64,000 nt of DNA. It comes from Streptomyces sp. V1I1 (GTDB lineage Bacteria > Actinomycetota > Actinomycetes > Streptomycetales > Streptomycetaceae). Below are positions 19,244 through 31,942 of this stretch, piece by piece (positions within the stretch are counted from its first letter, which is position 1; each line of letters begins with the position of its first letter). The stretch lies in contig NZ_JAUSZH010000001.1 in assembly GCF_030817355.1 (NCBI RefSeq), positions 2,350,501 to 2,414,500 of the forward strand, given 5' to 3'. Below the pieces are notes generated by a model that did no database searches, had not been told where the DNA came from, and worked only from the letters and a program-made list of their open reading frames with translations. The position numbers were made by a program, and so were the translations under genes.

Positions 19244-19483
19244 TCAGCCCAGCAGTACGTCGTCGTCGCCCAGGCGCTTCAGCTCGCGGTAGAGCAGGGC
19301 CAGGCCGGTGACGATGGCGGCAGCGGATACGGCGGCATCGATCAGCCGGAGCGTGTCGTTCTCGGTGCGGGCCTTCTTGGCCTGCTTGATCACACTCAGC
19401 GCGCCGAACGCGGTGGTGCCGATGGACAGGTACGTACCGGTCTTGGACTTCTTGAAGCCCTTGGCCTTGGCAAGTGTGCTCAC
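19244..19483 (-). CDS. Small membrane protein encoded between gatA and gatB
   Basis: A 79-residue protein, [16 protein letters not shown] then one or two hydrophobic helices (about 20-35 and 50-68), ending in [11 protein letters not shown]. Its GTG start overlaps the gatA stop as GTGA, with GAGGAGG lying inside the gatA coding end, so translation is coupled. The gene sits inside the amidotransferase operon (S. coelicolor has, from memory, a small gene at the same place, SCO5500). Its role is unknown; a basic N terminus plus membrane anchor is all that can be said. Confidence 0.8.
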   Translation of the reverse strand: MSTLAKAKGFKKSKTGTYLSIGTTAFGALSVIKQAKKARTENDTLRLIDAAVSAAAIVTGLALLYRELKRLGDDDVLLG

Positions 19484-20973
19484 AGCGACGGTGCCTCCTC
19501 GAGCAGCGGGTGGCCCCACCTTTCCACGAAGGCGGCCTCGACGGCGGCGCCGACCTTGTACAGCCGGTCGTCCTTCATGGCGGGGGCGATGATCTGCAGA
19601 CCGACCGGCAGTCCGTCCTCCGGCGCGAGGCCGCAGGGCAGCGACATCGCGGCGTTGCCGGCCAGGTTGGTCGGGATGGTGCACAGGTCCGCGAGGTACA
19701 TCGCCATCGGGTCGTCGGCGCGCTCGCCGATCGGGAAGGCGGTGGTCGGCGTGGTCGGCGAGACGATCACGTCGACCTGCTCGAAGGCCTTCTCGAAGTC
19801 CCGGGTGATGAGCGTACGGACCTTCTGCGCGGAACCGTAGTACGCGTCGTAGTAGCCGGAGCTGAGCGCGTACGTGCCGAGCATGATGCGGCGCTTGACC
19901 TCGTCGCCGAAGCCGGCCTCGCGCGTCAGCGCGGTGACATCCTCGGCGGACCTCGTGCCGTCGTCGCCGACCCGCAGGCCATAGCGCATGGCGTCGAAGC
20001 GGGCCAGGTTGGAGGAGCACTCGGACGGGGCGATCAGGTAGTACGCGGAGAGCGCGAGGTCGAAGGACGGGCAGTCCAGCTCGACGATCGTCGCGCCGAG
20101 CGACCGCAGCAGCTCGACAGACTCGTTGAAGCGCTGGACGACACCGGCCTGGTAGCCCTCGCCGGAGAACTGCTTGACGACACCGACGCGCATTCCGGCG
20201 ACCGAGCCGCTGCGCGCGGCCTCGACGACCGGCGGGACCGGGGCGTCGATGGACGTCGAGTCGAGCGGGTCGTGACCGGCGATGACCTCGTGCAGCAGCG
20301 CCGCGTCCAGGACCGTGCGGGCGCAGGGACCGCCCTGGTCGAGGGAGGACGAGAACGCCACCATGCCGTAGCGGGAGACGCCGCCGTAGGTGGGCTTCAC
20401 GCCGACCGTGCCGGTGACGGCGGCGGGCTGGCGGATGGAGCCGCCGGTGTCCGTGCCGATGGCGAGCGGGGCTTCGTACGAGGCGAGGGCGGCGGAGGAG
20501 CCGCCGCCGGAGCCGCCGGGGATACGGGTCAGGTCCCACGGGTTGCCCGTCGGGCCGTACGCGCTGTTCTCGGTCGAGGACCCCATGGCGAACTCGTCCA
20601 TGTTGGTCTTGCCGAGGATGACGACGTCGGCCGCCTTGAGCTTCTTGGTCACCGTCGCGTCGTACGGCGGGATCCAGCCCTCGAGGATCTTCGAGCCGAC
20701 CGTGGTCGGGATGCCCTCGGTGGTGAAGATGTCCTTCAGCGCGAGCGGAACGCCGGCCAGCGGACCGAGCTTCTCGCCCGCCTCGCGCTTTGCGTCCACC
20801 GCGCGGGCCTGCGCGAGCGCACCCTCACGGTCGATGTGCAGGAAGGCGTGCACCTTCTCGTCGACGGCGTCGATCCGGGCCAGGTGAGCCTCGGTGACCT
20901 CGACGGCCGTGAGCTCGCCGGCGGCGATCTTCGCGGCGATCTCGGCCGCGGTGAGCTTGATGATGTCCGTCAT
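19480..20973 (-). CDS. gatA: Asp-tRNA(Asn)/Glu-tRNA(Gln) amidotransferase subunit A
   Basis: The 497-residue amidase-signature subunit releases ammonia from glutamine. The Ser-cisSer-Lys triad is visible: Lys80 in LALKD, Ser155 in PGGSGGGSS and the nucleophile Ser179 in GTDTGGSI, matching the spacing of characterised GatA enzymes. Substrate-loop text [20 protein letters not shown] is intact. gatA starts 5 bp after gatC ends, and its stop overlaps the next gene. Confidence 0.97.
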   Translation of the reverse strand: MTDIIKLTAAEIAAKIAAGELTAVEVTEAHLARIDAVDEKVHAFLHIDREGALAQARAVDAKREAGEKLGPLAGVPLALKDIFTTEGIPTTVGSKILEGWIPPYDATVTKKLKAADVVILGKTNMDEFAMGSSTENSAYGPTGNPWDLTRIPGGSGGGSSAALASYEAPLAIGTDTGGSIRQPAAVTGTVGVKPTYGGVSRYGMVAFSSSLDQGGPCARTVLDAALLHEVIAGHDPLDSTSIDAPVPPVVEAARSGSVAGMRVGVVKQFSGEGYQAGVVQRFNESVELLRSLGATIVELDCPSFDLALSAYYLIAPSECSSNLARFDAMRYGLRVGDDGTRSAEDVTALTREAGFGDEVKRRIMLGTYALSSGYYDAYYGSAQKVRTLITRDFEKAFEQVDVIVSPTTPTTAFPIGERADDPMAMYLADLCTIPTNLAGNAAMSLPCGLAPEDGLPVGLQIIAPAMKDDRLYKVGAAVEAAFVERWGHPLLEEAPSL

Positions 20974-20978
20974 GGTGA

Positions 20979-21275
20979 TTAGTCCTCCCCCAGGATCTGC
21001 GGCACCTTGAAACGCTGCTGCTCCTGGGCCGGGGCGCCGGAGAGCGCCTGCGCGGGGGTGAGCGACGGACGGACCTCGTCCGGGCGCATGACATTGGTCA
21101 GCGGCAGCGGGTGGGAGGTCGGGGGTACGTCTTGGTCGGCGACCTCGGAGACGCGGGCGACCGCGCCGATGATGTCGTCGAGCTGTCCGGCGAAGTGCAC
21201 GAGCTCTTCGTCCTTCAGCTCCAGACGCGCCAGCCGGGCGAGGTGGGCGACCTCCTCGCGCGTAATGCCAGGCAT
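20979..21275 (-). CDS. gatC: Asp-tRNA(Asn)/Glu-tRNA(Gln) amidotransferase subunit C
   Basis: The 98-residue GatC wraps around and stabilises Gat[21 protein letters not shown] is the standard N terminus, and the C terminus carries RPDEVRPSL. It opens the gat operon; the 130 bp upstream (21276-21405) presumably holds the promoter. Confidence 0.96.
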   Translation of the reverse strand: MPGITREEVAHLARLARLELKDEELVHFAGQLDDIIGAVARVSEVADQDVPPTSHPLPLTNVMRPDEVRPSLTPAQALSGAPAQEQQRFKVPQILGED

Positions 21276-21405
21276 GCAGCGATCCTCAGGGGTGAGTGTG
21301 TGTGGTTTGGCCCAATCCTATGGGGCGCGGGCCACAACCCACGAAACGGTTATCCGGACCGGGTTCCGCACGGCCGGTGGCGGGCCGCGCGCACAAGCCG
21401 GTAAG

Positions 21406-23526
21406 TCAGGGGACGACCTGGCCCGACGGCTCGTCCGCGTCCGTCGGGGTGGCGGCGGGCAGCTCGGCCGGGCGGTGCCAGCCCCGCTCGCCCCTGGCCC
21501 GCAGCCATGCGGTGGTCTCCTGCGGCGGCATCGCGGCCGCGACCAGCCAGCCCTGTACGGCGTCGCAGCCCAGGTCGCGCAGCCGCTCCCAGGTCTCGTC
21601 GTCCTCGACGCCCTCGGCGACCACCAGAAGGCCCAGCGAGTGAGCCAGGTCCACGGTGCAGCGGACGATCTCCGCGTCCTCGTTGTCGACGGCGAGCCGG
21701 GCGACGAACGAGCGGTCGATCTTGAGCTCGCTGACGGGGAGGCGGCGCAGATGTACGAGGGAGGAGTAGCCGGTGCCGAAGTCGTCGAGGGACATCTTGA
21801 CGCCGTGTTCGGTCAGCCCGGCCAGGGTGTCGGCGGCGCGCTGCGGGTCCTCGAGGAGGACGTGTTCCGTGATCTCCAGCTGGAGGGCGCCCGGCGGGAC
21901 GCCGTGCCGGGCGAGGCGCGCGGCGACGGATCCGGCGAAGCCGGGGGTGTGCACATCGCGCGGAGAGACATTGACGGCGACCGGCACGTTCAGCCCCTGC
22001 GCGCGCCACTTCGCGACCTGGGCGAGGGCCGTATCGAGCACGTACTCCGTCAGATACGGCATCAGGCCCGAGGACTCGGCGATGGCGATGAACTCGTCCG
22101 GGGAGACCCGGCCACGCTCCGGGTGGACCCAGCGGACCAGGGCTTCCAGGCCCGCGACATGGCCGTCGAAGCGGACCTTGGGCTGGTAGTGGAGCTCCAC
22201 GTCGCCGGCGTCCAGCGCCCGGCGCAGATCGCCCAGCAGGCCGAGCCGGTCGGGGGTGTTGCTGTCCCGCTTGGACTCGTACACCTCCACGCCCGTGCGG
22301 TCCCGCTTCGCCTGGTACATCGCCACGTCCGCGCGCCGCAGCAGGCCCTCCGCGTCGTGCGCGTGCTCGGGGAAGACGGCGACGCCGGCGCTCGCCTCCA
22401 GGACGAGGGTCAGGCCGTCCAGGTCGAGGGGCGACGACAGCTCGGCCACCAGATTGCGGGCGACGCGCTGGGCGCTGGTGGTGGAGTCGGCGGTGGGGAG
22501 CAGTACGGCGAATTCGTCCCCGCCGAGCCTGGCCGCCTCGGCGCCGCGCGGCAGGGCGAGCCGCAGCCGGTCGGCTATCTGCAGGAGCAGCCGGTCGCCC
22601 GCGAGATGGCCGAGCGTGTCATTGACGGAACGGAACCGGTCGAGATCGATCAGTACGAGAGCGGAACGGGCACCGTTGCCCTCAGCGTCCTCCAGGGCGG
22701 CCCAGGTCCGCTCCAGCAGCCACTGCCGGTTGGGCAGCCCGGTCAGCGGATCGCGGAGCTGCTCCTCCGCCCTGGCCCGGGCGATCCAGAGTGTGGAGTC
22801 AAGGGCGATCAGCGGTACGGCGAACAGCGGCAGCAGCAGTGGCAGCGCGACCGCGACGACACAGATCAGCGGGGCGATGCCGAGCAGGGCGACCGCGACA
22901 AGACCCTGCCTCAGCAGGGCCGTACGGGCCACGGTGGGCAGGCCGCCGCCCTGCGGGGCCAGCACATACCACAGCAGCAGCCGGGTGACCGCGAGATAGG
23001 CGGTGGCCGCGAGCATCACTTCGGGGGCGGCCGCGATACCCCAGTCGAGTGGCGACCAGGGCTGCTCGACACTCGGCTGCACCCCGAACACAGCGAGGAC
23101 GAGCGCCGCCGCGGCGATGCCGAGGATGTCCACGGAGCCGTGCAGCAGGCCCTGGCGCCAGCGGTGCCTGCGGGCGGCGCCGACCAGGGCGACGACGGCG
23201 AGGCTGACAAGTCCGGCCGGCACCCAGCCGAAGAGCAGCAGGGCGGCGAGGGTGAGGGCGGCGCCCGATCCGGTGCCGCCCCACCAGCGGTCGCGGCCGA
23301 GCGCGACCAGATGGCCCACGATGATCCCGGTGAGGACGGCAAGCGACCAGCCCACCGTGGAGTTGGGGAAGAGTGCGTTGCCGTCCTGCACCGCCCTGAC
23401 GATGCCGGTGGTGAGCAGGGCCGCGGCGCAAACGACGACGGCGACGGGAAGCCCCGGCGTCGTGCCCGCAAGGGCCGCGATTCCACGCGGCCGTGAGACC
23501 GGGGCGGCGCTCTCGGTCGGTTTCAT
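21406..23526 (-). CDS. rmdB: Membrane GGDEF-EAL c-di-GMP enzyme (RmdB-like)
   Basis: About 706 residues: eight or so membrane helices (about 20-250), a GGDEF domain with RLGGDEFAVLL (GGDEF at 335-339), and an EAL domain. The EAL signature residues are present: LEALVRW (Glu461-Leu463), NVSPRD, LEITEH, LDDFGTGYSS, LKIDRSF and VAEGVED, so phosphodiesterase activity is expected; the cyclase motif also looks intact. Between gatC and ligA this is the position of S. coelicolor RmdB (SCO5495, from memory), a c-di-GMP phosphodiesterase affecting development. ATG 23526 follows GAGAGGGA; an in-frame extension to 23631 lacks support. Confidence 0.92.
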   Translation of the reverse strand: MKPTESAAPVSRPRGIAALAGTTPGLPVAVVVCAAALLTTGIVRAVQDGNALFPNSTVGWSLAVLTGIIVGHLVALGRDRWWGGTGSGAALTLAALLLFGWVPAGLVSLAVVALVGAARRHRWRQGLLHGSVDILGIAAAALVLAVFGVQPSVEQPWSPLDWGIAAAPEVMLAATAYLAVTRLLLWYVLAPQGGGLPTVARTALLRQGLVAVALLGIAPLICVVAVALPLLLPLFAVPLIALDSTLWIARARAEEQLRDPLTGLPNRQWLLERTWAALEDAEGNGARSALVLIDLDRFRSVNDTLGHLAGDRLLLQIADRLRLALPRGAEAARLGGDEFAVLLPTADSTTSAQRVARNLVAELSSPLDLDGLTLVLEASAGVAVFPEHAHDAEGLLRRADVAMYQAKRDRTGVEVYESKRDSNTPDRLGLLGDLRRALDAGDVELHYQPKVRFDGHVAGLEALVRWVHPERGRVSPDEFIAIAESSGLMPYLTEYVLDTALAQVAKWRAQGLNVPVAVNVSPRDVHTPGFAGSVAARLARHGVPPGALQLEITEHVLLEDPQRAADTLAGLTEHGVKMSLDDFGTGYSSLVHLRRLPVSELKIDRSFVARLAVDNEDAEIVRCTVDLAHSLGLLVVAEGVEDDETWERLRDLGCDAVQGWLVAAAMPPQETTAWLRARGERGWHRPAELPAATPTDADEPSGQVVP

Positions 23527-23841
23527 TCCCGTCCCTCTCACAGCCGGCGGTGCCGATGCCTCGCGATGGCTCCCGTTGTCATGCCACCACGACTGAAATC
23601 CACCACGCAGCCGTGCACGACAGGCGCACATCTCAACAGTAGGCCGCAGGAGGCTCGGACGGGCAGCGCTCTACAGCTCTTGCCCGAATGCGACCTGGCC
23701 ACCCTTATCCGTCTGGTATGCGCTGAACGGGTGACCTGTACCGGTCGTTGGGACCCGGATTCCGGCGTCTGATTCCCGCTCCGTGCGCCCCCTCCGGGCT
23801 CCCGTACGAGCCCCTTCCAAGCCCCGCGCACGCCCCCTCCG
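23527..23841. other. Intergenic region between rmdB and ligA
   Basis: The 315-bp gap follows ligA and precedes rmdB on the minus strand. I see no gene or strong hairpin; it presumably carries the rmdB promoter. Confidence 0.4.
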
Positions 23842-26040
<2,199 letters not shown>

Positions 26041-26053
26041 TTACTTCAGCCCA

Positions 26054-27049
26054 CTACTCAGGGTTGTCCGCGAGCGATCTCGCGGCCCGGACGCAGTGGG
26101 CGAGCGCCGCGCGTGCGTACGCGGGTGACGCACCCGCGAGCCCGCACGACGGGGTGATCACCACGGACTCGGTGAGAGTCCCCGGATTCAGCCCCAGCCT
26201 GCGCCACAGCGTCCTGACACCCATGACGCTACCGGCAGGGTCTGACAATGGAACGTCAGTGGACGGCACGACGCCGGCGAACAGCTGCGTGCCGCCCTCG
26301 ACCGCCTCGCCGATCTGTTCCTCGTCACGCTCGGTGAGCAGACCGAAATCGAACGAGACACCCGTGACCCCGGCCCGGCGCAGCAGCGCGAACGGCACGT
26401 CCGGCGCGCAGGAGTGGACGGTGACGGGCTCCTCGCTCGCCCCGATCACATCCCGCAGCGTGCTCTCGACGACCTGGCGGTCCACCGCCCTGTGGGTGCG
26501 ATACCCGCTGGCGGTCCTGATCTGTCCACGCAGTACGGCGGTGAGCGACGGCTCGTCGAGTTGCAGCACCACGCGGGCGCCGGGCACCCGGCGGCGTACC
26601 TCCGCCAGATGCGCCCGCAGCCCTTCCGCGAGCGAGCCCGCGAGGTCCCGGACGGCGCCGGGATCGCCCAGCGCGGCCTCGCCGCCCCGCAGTTCCAGCG
26701 CGGCGGCGAGCGTCCACGGCCCCACAGCCTGCACCTTCAGTGGGCCCTCGTAGCCCTGGGTGAACTCCTCCAGCGCGTCGAGGTCCTCGCCGAGCCAGGA
26801 GCGGGCGCGGCGGGTTTCGCGCCCCGGCCGGTCGCTGATCCGCCAGCCGCTGGGCTCCACATGCGCGTACATCTCGACGAGCAGCCCGATGGTCCGCCCG
26901 ATCATGTCGGCGCCCGGCCCGCGGGCGGGCAGCTCGGGCAGATACGGGAAGTCCTCGAAGGACCCGGCGACGGTCTTCGCAGCCTCGTGCGCGTCACCGC
27001 CGGGCATGGACCCGACACCGGTGGCGGGACCCCATGGGAATGCGTTCAT
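26054..27049 (-). CDS. MetE-like (cobalamin-independent methionine synthase C-terminal domain) protein
   Basis: A 331-residue protein corresponding to the C-terminal catalytic barrel of MetE only. It shows WGPATGVGSMPGGDAHEAA at the start, QLDEPSLTAVLRG in the middle, and probable zinc ligands His/Cys in VTVHSCAPD plus Cys in TPSCGLAGASP. Stand-alone versions are thought to transfer methyl groups from other donors; the true substrate is unknown. The start ATG overlaps the stop of the upstream SDR gene (ATGA), so the two are translationally coupled. ligA follows 28 bp downstream. Confidence 0.85.
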   Translation of the reverse strand: MNAFPWGPATGVGSMPGGDAHEAAKTVAGSFEDFPYLPELPARGPGADMIGRTIGLLVEMYAHVEPSGWRISDRPGRETRRARSWLGEDLDALEEFTQGYEGPLKVQAVGPWTLAAALELRGGEAALGDPGAVRDLAGSLAEGLRAHLAEVRRRVPGARVVLQLDEPSLTAVLRGQIRTASGYRTHRAVDRQVVESTLRDVIGASEEPVTVHSCAPDVPFALLRRAGVTGVSFDFGLLTERDEEQIGEAVEGGTQLFAGVVPSTDVPLSDPAGSVMGVRTLWRRLGLNPGTLTESVVITPSCGLAGASPAYARAALAHCVRAARSLADNPE

Positions 27050-27735
27050 CGCCCCGGCCGCACCGTCAGGTCGTTGATCTCCGCGTCGCGCGGCAGATCC
27101 AGCGCAGTCATGATCGTCGTCGCGACCGACTCCGGGGCGATCCAGCGGGACGCGTCGTACTCCTTGCCCTCCTGGGAGTGCACCTTGACCTGCATGGGGC
27201 CGGCCGTGCGGCCCGGGTAGACCGATGTCACGCGTACGCCGTTGCCGTGCTCCTCCTCGCGCAGCGAGTCGGCGAGCGCCTTCAGCCCGTGCTTGGAGGC
27301 GGCGTAAGCACCCCACTGAGCATGGGCGTGGAGGCCCGCGCCCGAGTTGACGAACAGCACATGCCCCTGAGCGGCGCGGAGTTGGGGCAGGAACAGCCGG
27401 GTCAGCTCGGCGGGCGAGACCAGGTTGGCGTTGAGCTGCTGGTGCCAGGTCTTGGGCCTGAGCTCGACGATCGGGCCGAGGTCGACGACGCCCGCGATGT
27501 GCAGCAGGGAGTCCAGTCGGTCCGGCATCTGCTGCATGCCGAGCGATCTGGAGATGCGGTCCGGGTCGGCCAGGTCGGCGACGAGCGTGCGGGCGCCCTC
27601 GTACTCGGCGGCGAGCTCCTTGGCGCGGCCGGCGTCGCGGGCCAGCAGGATGAGCTCGTCGCCGCGTTCGTGGAGCCGGCGCGCGACGGCCGCGCCGATG
27701 CCGGAGCCTGCTCCGGTGATCAGATGTGTAGCCAT
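27046..27735 (-). CDS. Short-chain dehydrogenase/reductase
   Basis: The 229-residue SDR has the cofactor loop TGAGSGIG at residues 7-14, NAG-equivalent HIAG, catalytic Ser (NSGAG) and the YxxxK pair in WGAYAASKHGLK. It is a classical single-domain NAD(P)-dependent oxidoreductase of unknown substrate. ATG 27735 gives the standard N terminus; ATG 27744 is an alternative. Its TGA overlaps the start of the MetE-like gene. Confidence 0.9.
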   Translation of the reverse strand: MATHLITGAGSGIGAAVARRLHERGDELILLARDAGRAKELAAEYEGARTLVADLADPDRISRSLGMQQMPDRLDSLLHIAGVVDLGPIVELRPKTWHQQLNANLVSPAELTRLFLPQLRAAQGHVLFVNSGAGLHAHAQWGAYAASKHGLKALADSLREEEHGNGVRVTSVYPGRTAGPMQVKVHSQEGKEYDASRWIAPESVATTIMTALDLPRDAEINDLTVRPGR

Positions 27736-27844
27736 ACGGGACATGCTCGCACTACCGCACGCTGCCGCCCGCTGCGGAGCGGCCGATTTCCATGAGGTCG
27801 CGGTACGGGGGAAGAAGTGCGGCCCGGACGGTGCTGTGACAGGT

Positions 27845-28174
27845 ATGGCCAAAGGACACACGATCACCATCGAGCAGGGCACGGACCATGTACGGGTAGT
27901 GCGCGACGGGCAGCTCCTCGCCGAGAGCCGGCGGCCCTTGCTGCTGCACGAGACGGGCCTGCCGGTCCGCTACTACCTCCCCCCGGAGGACGTACGCACC
28001 GATCTGCTCACCCGCTCGGACACCCACACCCACTGCCCGTTCAAGGGTGACGCCGACTACTGGTCGCTGCCGGACGCACCTGATCTGGTGTGGGCGTACC
28101 CGGAGCCCAAGGACGAAGTGGCCCGGATCAAGGGTTACTTGTGCTTCTACGACACCGAGGTCGTCCAGGACTGA
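27845..28174 (+). CDS. DUF427-domain protein
   Basis: A 109-residue protein with the DUF427 pattern: VRVVRDGQLLAESRRPLLLHE, PVRYYLPPEDV, and CPFKGDADYWSL. The fold is a small beta-barrel; the function is unestablished. It stands divergent from the SDR gene with a 109-bp gap, and the ribosome-binding site is weak. Confidence 0.88.
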   Translation: MAKGHTITIEQGTDHVRVVRDGQLLAESRRPLLLHETGLPVRYYLPPEDVRTDLLTRSDTHTHCPFKGDADYWSLPDAPDLVWAYPEPKDEVARIKGYLCFYDTEVVQD

Positions 28175-28240
28175 CCAGCGGCTCGGAAGAATTCTGCGGC
28201 CGGGCGACGAGTTCTGCGCCGTACGCCGGTCAGTGCTCAT

Positions 28241-29038
28241 ATGGACAACATGAGCAGGACGCTGAGCAAGACGGAGTCGGCTGACGGCACGCTCATCGCG
28301 TTCGAACGGCGGGGCGAGGGCCCGCCGGTCGTTCTGGTCGGCGGTGCGCTGTGCACGGCGGCGACCGACGCGCCGCTGGCCGCAGTACTCGCTCCGCACT
28401 TCAGCGTGTTCACCTACGACCGGCGCGGCCGGGGTGCGAGCGGTGACACCGCGCCGTACGCCGTGGAGCGCGAGATCGAGGATCTCGCTGCCGTCATCGC
28501 CCAGGCGGGCGGCAGCGCCTCTGTGCACGGTATGTCCTCGGGCGCCGAGCTGGTTCTGAGGGCGGCGGCCGCCGGGCTGCCGATCACTCAACTCTCGGTC
28601 TACGAGCCGCCGTTCGAGACGAGCCCGACGGCCAGACAGGAGCCTGCCGCACATGTCGGCCGGCTGCGCGATCTGGTGGCGCAGGGGCGGCGTGGGGATG
28701 CGCTCGCGCTCTTCCTGACGGAGGTCGGGGCGCCGCCCGAGGCCATCGAGGGAATGCGGCAGACCATCTTCGCAGGCCGGCCCTCCGGGCTCAGGTTCAG
28801 GCGACGGACGCGGCCGCGCGCTCGGTCGTCGCGATCGTCGCCGAGCCGACCACACGCGTGCCGTCGTACAGCACGATCGCCTGGCCGGGTGCCACTCCCC
28901 GCACCGGCTCGGCGAAGGAGACCTGGAGCTCGTCGCCGACCAGCTCGGCGGTCACCGGCGTCTCGCCGCCATGGGCGCGCAGCTGCGCGGTGTACGTTCC
29001 GGGGCCCGCCGGAGCCGTCCCGCACCAGCGGGGCTTGA
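28241..29038 (+). pseudogene. Alpha/beta hydrolase, 3' end lost
   Basis: Up to about residue 182 this is a normal alpha/beta hydrolase: VVLVGGALCTAA at the oxyanion strand, TYDRRGRGASGDTAPYAV, and the nucleophile elbow GMSSGAEL. The family's C-terminal third, with the catalytic Asp and His, is absent. From about 28785 the frame instead runs antisense through the end of mnmA, giving an Arg/Ser/Pro-rich tail with no resemblance to the family, and stops at 29038. I read this as a deletion that removed the 3' end next to mnmA. The remnant is unlikely to be catalytic. Confidence 0.75.
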
Positions 29039-29924
29039 TCGCGGTCAGGGCCGTGACGTCCAGTGCCTCGACCGGGCCGACCGTCACCGTGTTGTTCACC
29101 GGTGAGATGTCCAGGACATAGCGCGGCTTGCCGTCGGGGGCAGGGTGGCCGATGCGCAGGCCCTTGCGCTGGCCGATGGTGAAGCCGAAGGCCCCGTCGT
29201 GCGTGCCCAGCTTCGACCCCGACTCGTCGACGATGTCGCCCTCCGCCGTGCCCAGGCGCGAGGCGAGGAAGCCCTGGGTGTCGCCGTCGGCGATGAAGCA
29301 GATGTCGTGGCTGTCGGGCTTCTTGGCGACCGCGAGTCCCCTGCGCTCGGCCTCCGCCCGGATCTCACCCTTGGTGGTGAGGGTGTCGCCGAGCGGGAAC
29401 ATCGCGTGCGCGAGCTGGCGCTCGTCGAGCACTCCGAGGACGTACGACTGGTCCTTGGCCATGTCGCTGGCACGGTGCAGCTCGCGGCTGCCGTCCTGGC
29501 CCATGACGACCGTGGCGTAGTGGCCGGTGCACACGGCGTCGAAGCCGAGGGCCAGCGCCTTGTCCAGCAGCGCCGCGAACTTGATCTTCTCGTTGCAGCG
29601 CAGGCAGGGATTGGGGGTGCGGCCGGCCTCGTACTCCGCGATGAAGTCCTCGACCACGTCCTCGCGGAAGCGCTCGGCGAGATCCCAGACGTAGAAGGGG
29701 ATGCCGATGACGTCCGCGGCGCGGCGGGCGTCGCGCGAGTCCTCGATGGTGCAACAGCCGCGCGCGCCCGTACGGAACGACTGCGGGTTCGCGGACAGGG
29801 CCAGGTGCACACCGGTGACATCGTGCCCGGCCTCGGCGGCGCGCGCGGCGGCGACGGCGGAGTCCACTCCGCCGGACATCGCGGCGAGTACTCGGAGGGG
29901 GCGCTGGGGAGTCTGAGGAGTCAT
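28797..29924 (-). CDS. mnmA: tRNA-specific 2-thiouridylase
   Basis: MnmA (375 residues) installs the 2-thio group on U34 of Lys, Glu and Gln tRNAs, taking sulfur from a cysteine desulfurase. The PP-loop SGGVDS is at residues 17-22, the catalytic cysteines are in NPCLRCN and DICFI, and [14 protein letters not shown] and the C-terminal beta-barrel are complete. A desulfurase gene lies 0.8 kb away (30689-31852) and could supply the sulfur. A remnant hydrolase frame overlaps its 3' end in antisense. Confidence 0.96.
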   Translation of the reverse strand: MTPQTPQRPLRVLAAMSGGVDSAVAAARAAEAGHDVTGVHLALSANPQSFRTGARGCCTIEDSRDARRAADVIGIPFYVWDLAERFREDVVEDFIAEYEAGRTPNPCLRCNEKIKFAALLDKALALGFDAVCTGHYATVVMGQDGSRELHRASDMAKDQSYVLGVLDERQLAHAMFPLGDTLTTKGEIRAEAERRGLAVAKKPDSHDICFIADGDTQGFLASRLGTAEGDIVDESGSKLGTHDGAFGFTIGQRKGLRIGHPAPDGKPRYVLDISPVNNTVTVGPVEALDVTALTAIKPRWCGTAPAGPGTYTAQLRAHGGETPVTAELVGDELQVSFAEPVRGVAPGQAIVLYDGTRVVGSATIATTERAAASVA

Positions 29925-29985
29925 AGCTCTACCAGGGTAAGGGGCTCCGGGAACCGAAAGCTCGCGAGTATGCGTTGGGCATCGC

Positions 29986-30675
29986 ATGGGGAGCGAATCG
30001 AAGCGCGGCGGCAAGCGCCGCAAGGGGCGGGGCGTCAGTCGGCGGGCCGTGCTGATCGGCGGAGGGGCCGTGGTGCTCGGCGTCGGCGCGCTGGCGCAGG
30101 ACGAGCTGCGGCGTGCCTGGTGGAAGCTGCCTGGGATGGCGAAGCCGCGCAAGGAGGGTGAGCTCGACCATCTGGGCGCGGAGTGGACGGCGGCGTCGCG
30201 GGCGAACTGGCGGCTGGCGGACCGGCCCGACGACTACCGCATCGACCGCGTGGTCATCCATGTCGTCCAGGGGAGCTTTCCGACGGCCCTGAGGGTCTTC
30301 AAGGACCCGGGGCACGGCGCGGCGACGCACTATGTCGTGCGCAAGGACGGGCATGTGGCGCAGATGATCCGCGAGCTGGACGTGGCGTTCCACGCGGGGA
30401 ACCGCTCGTACAACGAACGCAGCATCGGCATAGAGCACGAGGGTTTCGTGGACCGGCCGGCCGGTTTCACGGACGCGATGTACCGGGCTTCGGCGCAGCT
30501 GACGGCGGGGATATGTGTGCGGTACGACATACCTGCCGACCGTGAGCACATCATCGGGCATGTGGAGGTGCCGGGGACGGACCACACCGATCCCGGGCCG
30601 CACTGGGACTGGAACCGCTATCTCGCGCTCGTACGCAAGGCGCTGCCGACGGCACGCGAGGCGGCGGGGTCCTAG
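29986..30675 (+). CDS. Tat-exported N-acetylmuramoyl-L-alanine amidase (Amidase_2)
   Basis: A 229-residue protein with a basic twin-arginine leader ([19 protein letters not shown]) and a zinc amidase domain of the PGRP/T7-lysozyme type. Zinc ligands appear as His92 in VVIHVVQG and a His in the C-terminal [12 protein letters not shown] motif; [12 protein letters not shown] and IGIEHEG are also typical. It should cleave the amide between MurNAc and the stem peptide outside the membrane. It is convergent with the cysteine desulfurase gene, 13 bp apart. Confidence 0.92.
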   Translation: MGSESKRGGKRRKGRGVSRRAVLIGGGAVVLGVGALAQDELRRAWWKLPGMAKPRKEGELDHLGAEWTAASRANWRLADRPDDYRIDRVVIHVVQGSFPTALRVFKDPGHGAATHYVVRKDGHVAQMIRELDVAFHAGNRSYNERSIGIEHEGFVDRPAGFTDAMYRASAQLTAGICVRYDIPADREHIIGHVEVPGTDHTDPGPHWDWNRYLALVRKALPTAREAAGS

Positions 30676-30688
30676 GCGGCGGGGCGGG

Positions 30689-31852
30689 CTAGCTGAGCCC
30701 TGCGGTACGGGCCCGTTCCACCGCGGGGCCGATGGCCTCGGCGACCGCCTCGACATCAGCCTTGGTGGAGGTGTGGCCGAGGCTGAAGCGCAGAGTGCCG
30801 CGGGCCAGGTCCGGGTCGGTACCGGTGGCGAGCAGCACATGGCTGGGCTGGGCGACGCCGGCCGTGCAGGCGGAGCCCGTGGAGCATTCGATGCCCTGGG
30901 CGTCGAGGAGGAGGAGCAGGGAGTCGCCTTCGCAGCCGGGGAAGGTGAAGTGCGCGTTGGCGGGGAGACGGTCCTCCGGGTCGCCGCCGAGGATCGCGTC
31001 CGGGACTGCCCTGAGCACGGCCTGGACGAGTTCGTCGCGCAGTGCGCCTATGTCGCGGGCGAAGTCCTCGCGGCGCTCGGCGGCGATGCGGCCGGCCACG
31101 GCGAGGGCGGCGATCGCGGGGGCGTCGAGGGTGCCGGAGCGGACATGGCGTTCCTGGCCGCCGCCGTGCAGGACGGGGACGGGGGTGTACTCCCGGCCGA
31201 GCAGCAGCGCGCCGATGCCGTACGGTCCGCCGATCTTGTGTCCGGAGACGGTCATGGCGGCGAGGCCCGACGCGGCGAAGTCGACGTCGAGCTGTCCGAA
31301 GGCCTGGACCGCGTCGGCGTGCAGCGGGACGTCGAACTCCCCTGCCACGGCGGACAGTTCCTTGACCGGCATGACGGTGCCGATCTCGTTGTTGGCCCAC
31401 ATCACGGTGGCGAGCGCGACATCGTCGGGGTTGCGCTCGATGGCTTCGCGCAGGGCCTCTGGGTGCACCCGTCCGTACGCGTCCACCGGCAGATACTCGA
31501 CGTTCGCGCCCTCGTGCTCGCCGAGCCAGTCGACGGCGTCCAGGACGGCGTGGTGCTCGACGGGGCTGGCCAGCACCCGGGTCCTGGCCGGGTCGGCGTC
31601 GCGCCGCTGCCAGTACAGGCCCTTCACGGCGAGGTTGTCGGCCTCGGTGCCGCCGGAGGTGAAGACCACCTCGCTGGGCCGCGCGCCGAGCGCCTCGGCG
31701 AGGGTCTCGCGGGCCTCCTCGACGGCGCGACGGGCGCGGCGCCCGGCGGCGTGCAGCGCGGAGGCGTTGCCGGTGACGGTGAGCTGCGCGCTCATCGCCT
31801 CGACGGCCTCCGGCAGCATGGGAGTGGTCGCAGCGTGGTCGAGGTAAGCCAT
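30689..31852 (-). CDS. Cysteine desulfurase (NifS/IscS family)
   Basis: About 387 residues. This PLP enzyme removes sulfur from cysteine for tRNA thiolation and Fe-S assembly. The start [16 protein letters not shown] is standard, PLP is bound by Lys206 in VSGHKIGG, and the persulfide cysteine is Cys329 in CSTGSACT, a short group-II-like loop. ATG 31852 is preferred; GTG 31861 would add three residues. Placed beside mnmA, it may be the sulfur donor for MnmA. Confidence 0.94.
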   Translation of the reverse strand: MAYLDHAATTPMLPEAVEAMSAQLTVTGNASALHAAGRRARRAVEEARETLAEALGARPSEVVFTSGGTEADNLAVKGLYWQRRDADPARTRVLASPVEHHAVLDAVDWLGEHEGANVEYLPVDAYGRVHPEALREAIERNPDDVALATVMWANNEIGTVMPVKELSAVAGEFDVPLHADAVQAFGQLDVDFAASGLAAMTVSGHKIGGPYGIGALLLGREYTPVPVLHGGGQERHVRSGTLDAPAIAALAVAGRIAAERREDFARDIGALRDELVQAVLRAVPDAILGGDPEDRLPANAHFTFPGCEGDSLLLLLDAQGIECSTGSACTAGVAQPSHVLLATGTDPDLARGTLRFSLGHTSTKADVEAVAEAIGPAVERARTAGLS

Positions 31853-31942
31853 GGTGGCCACGATTCTACGAGGCCTGCCGGGGGCGCGGACGCGGCGCAG
31901 GGGTGTACGGCCGTGCGGGGGCCGCTCCCCCAGCCGCGGGCG

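Noticed and set aside
21007..23496. 829-residue plus-strand ORF
   Set aside because: It is antisense to rmdB, is Gly/Arg-rich with no domain, and overlaps a complete GGDEF-EAL gene.
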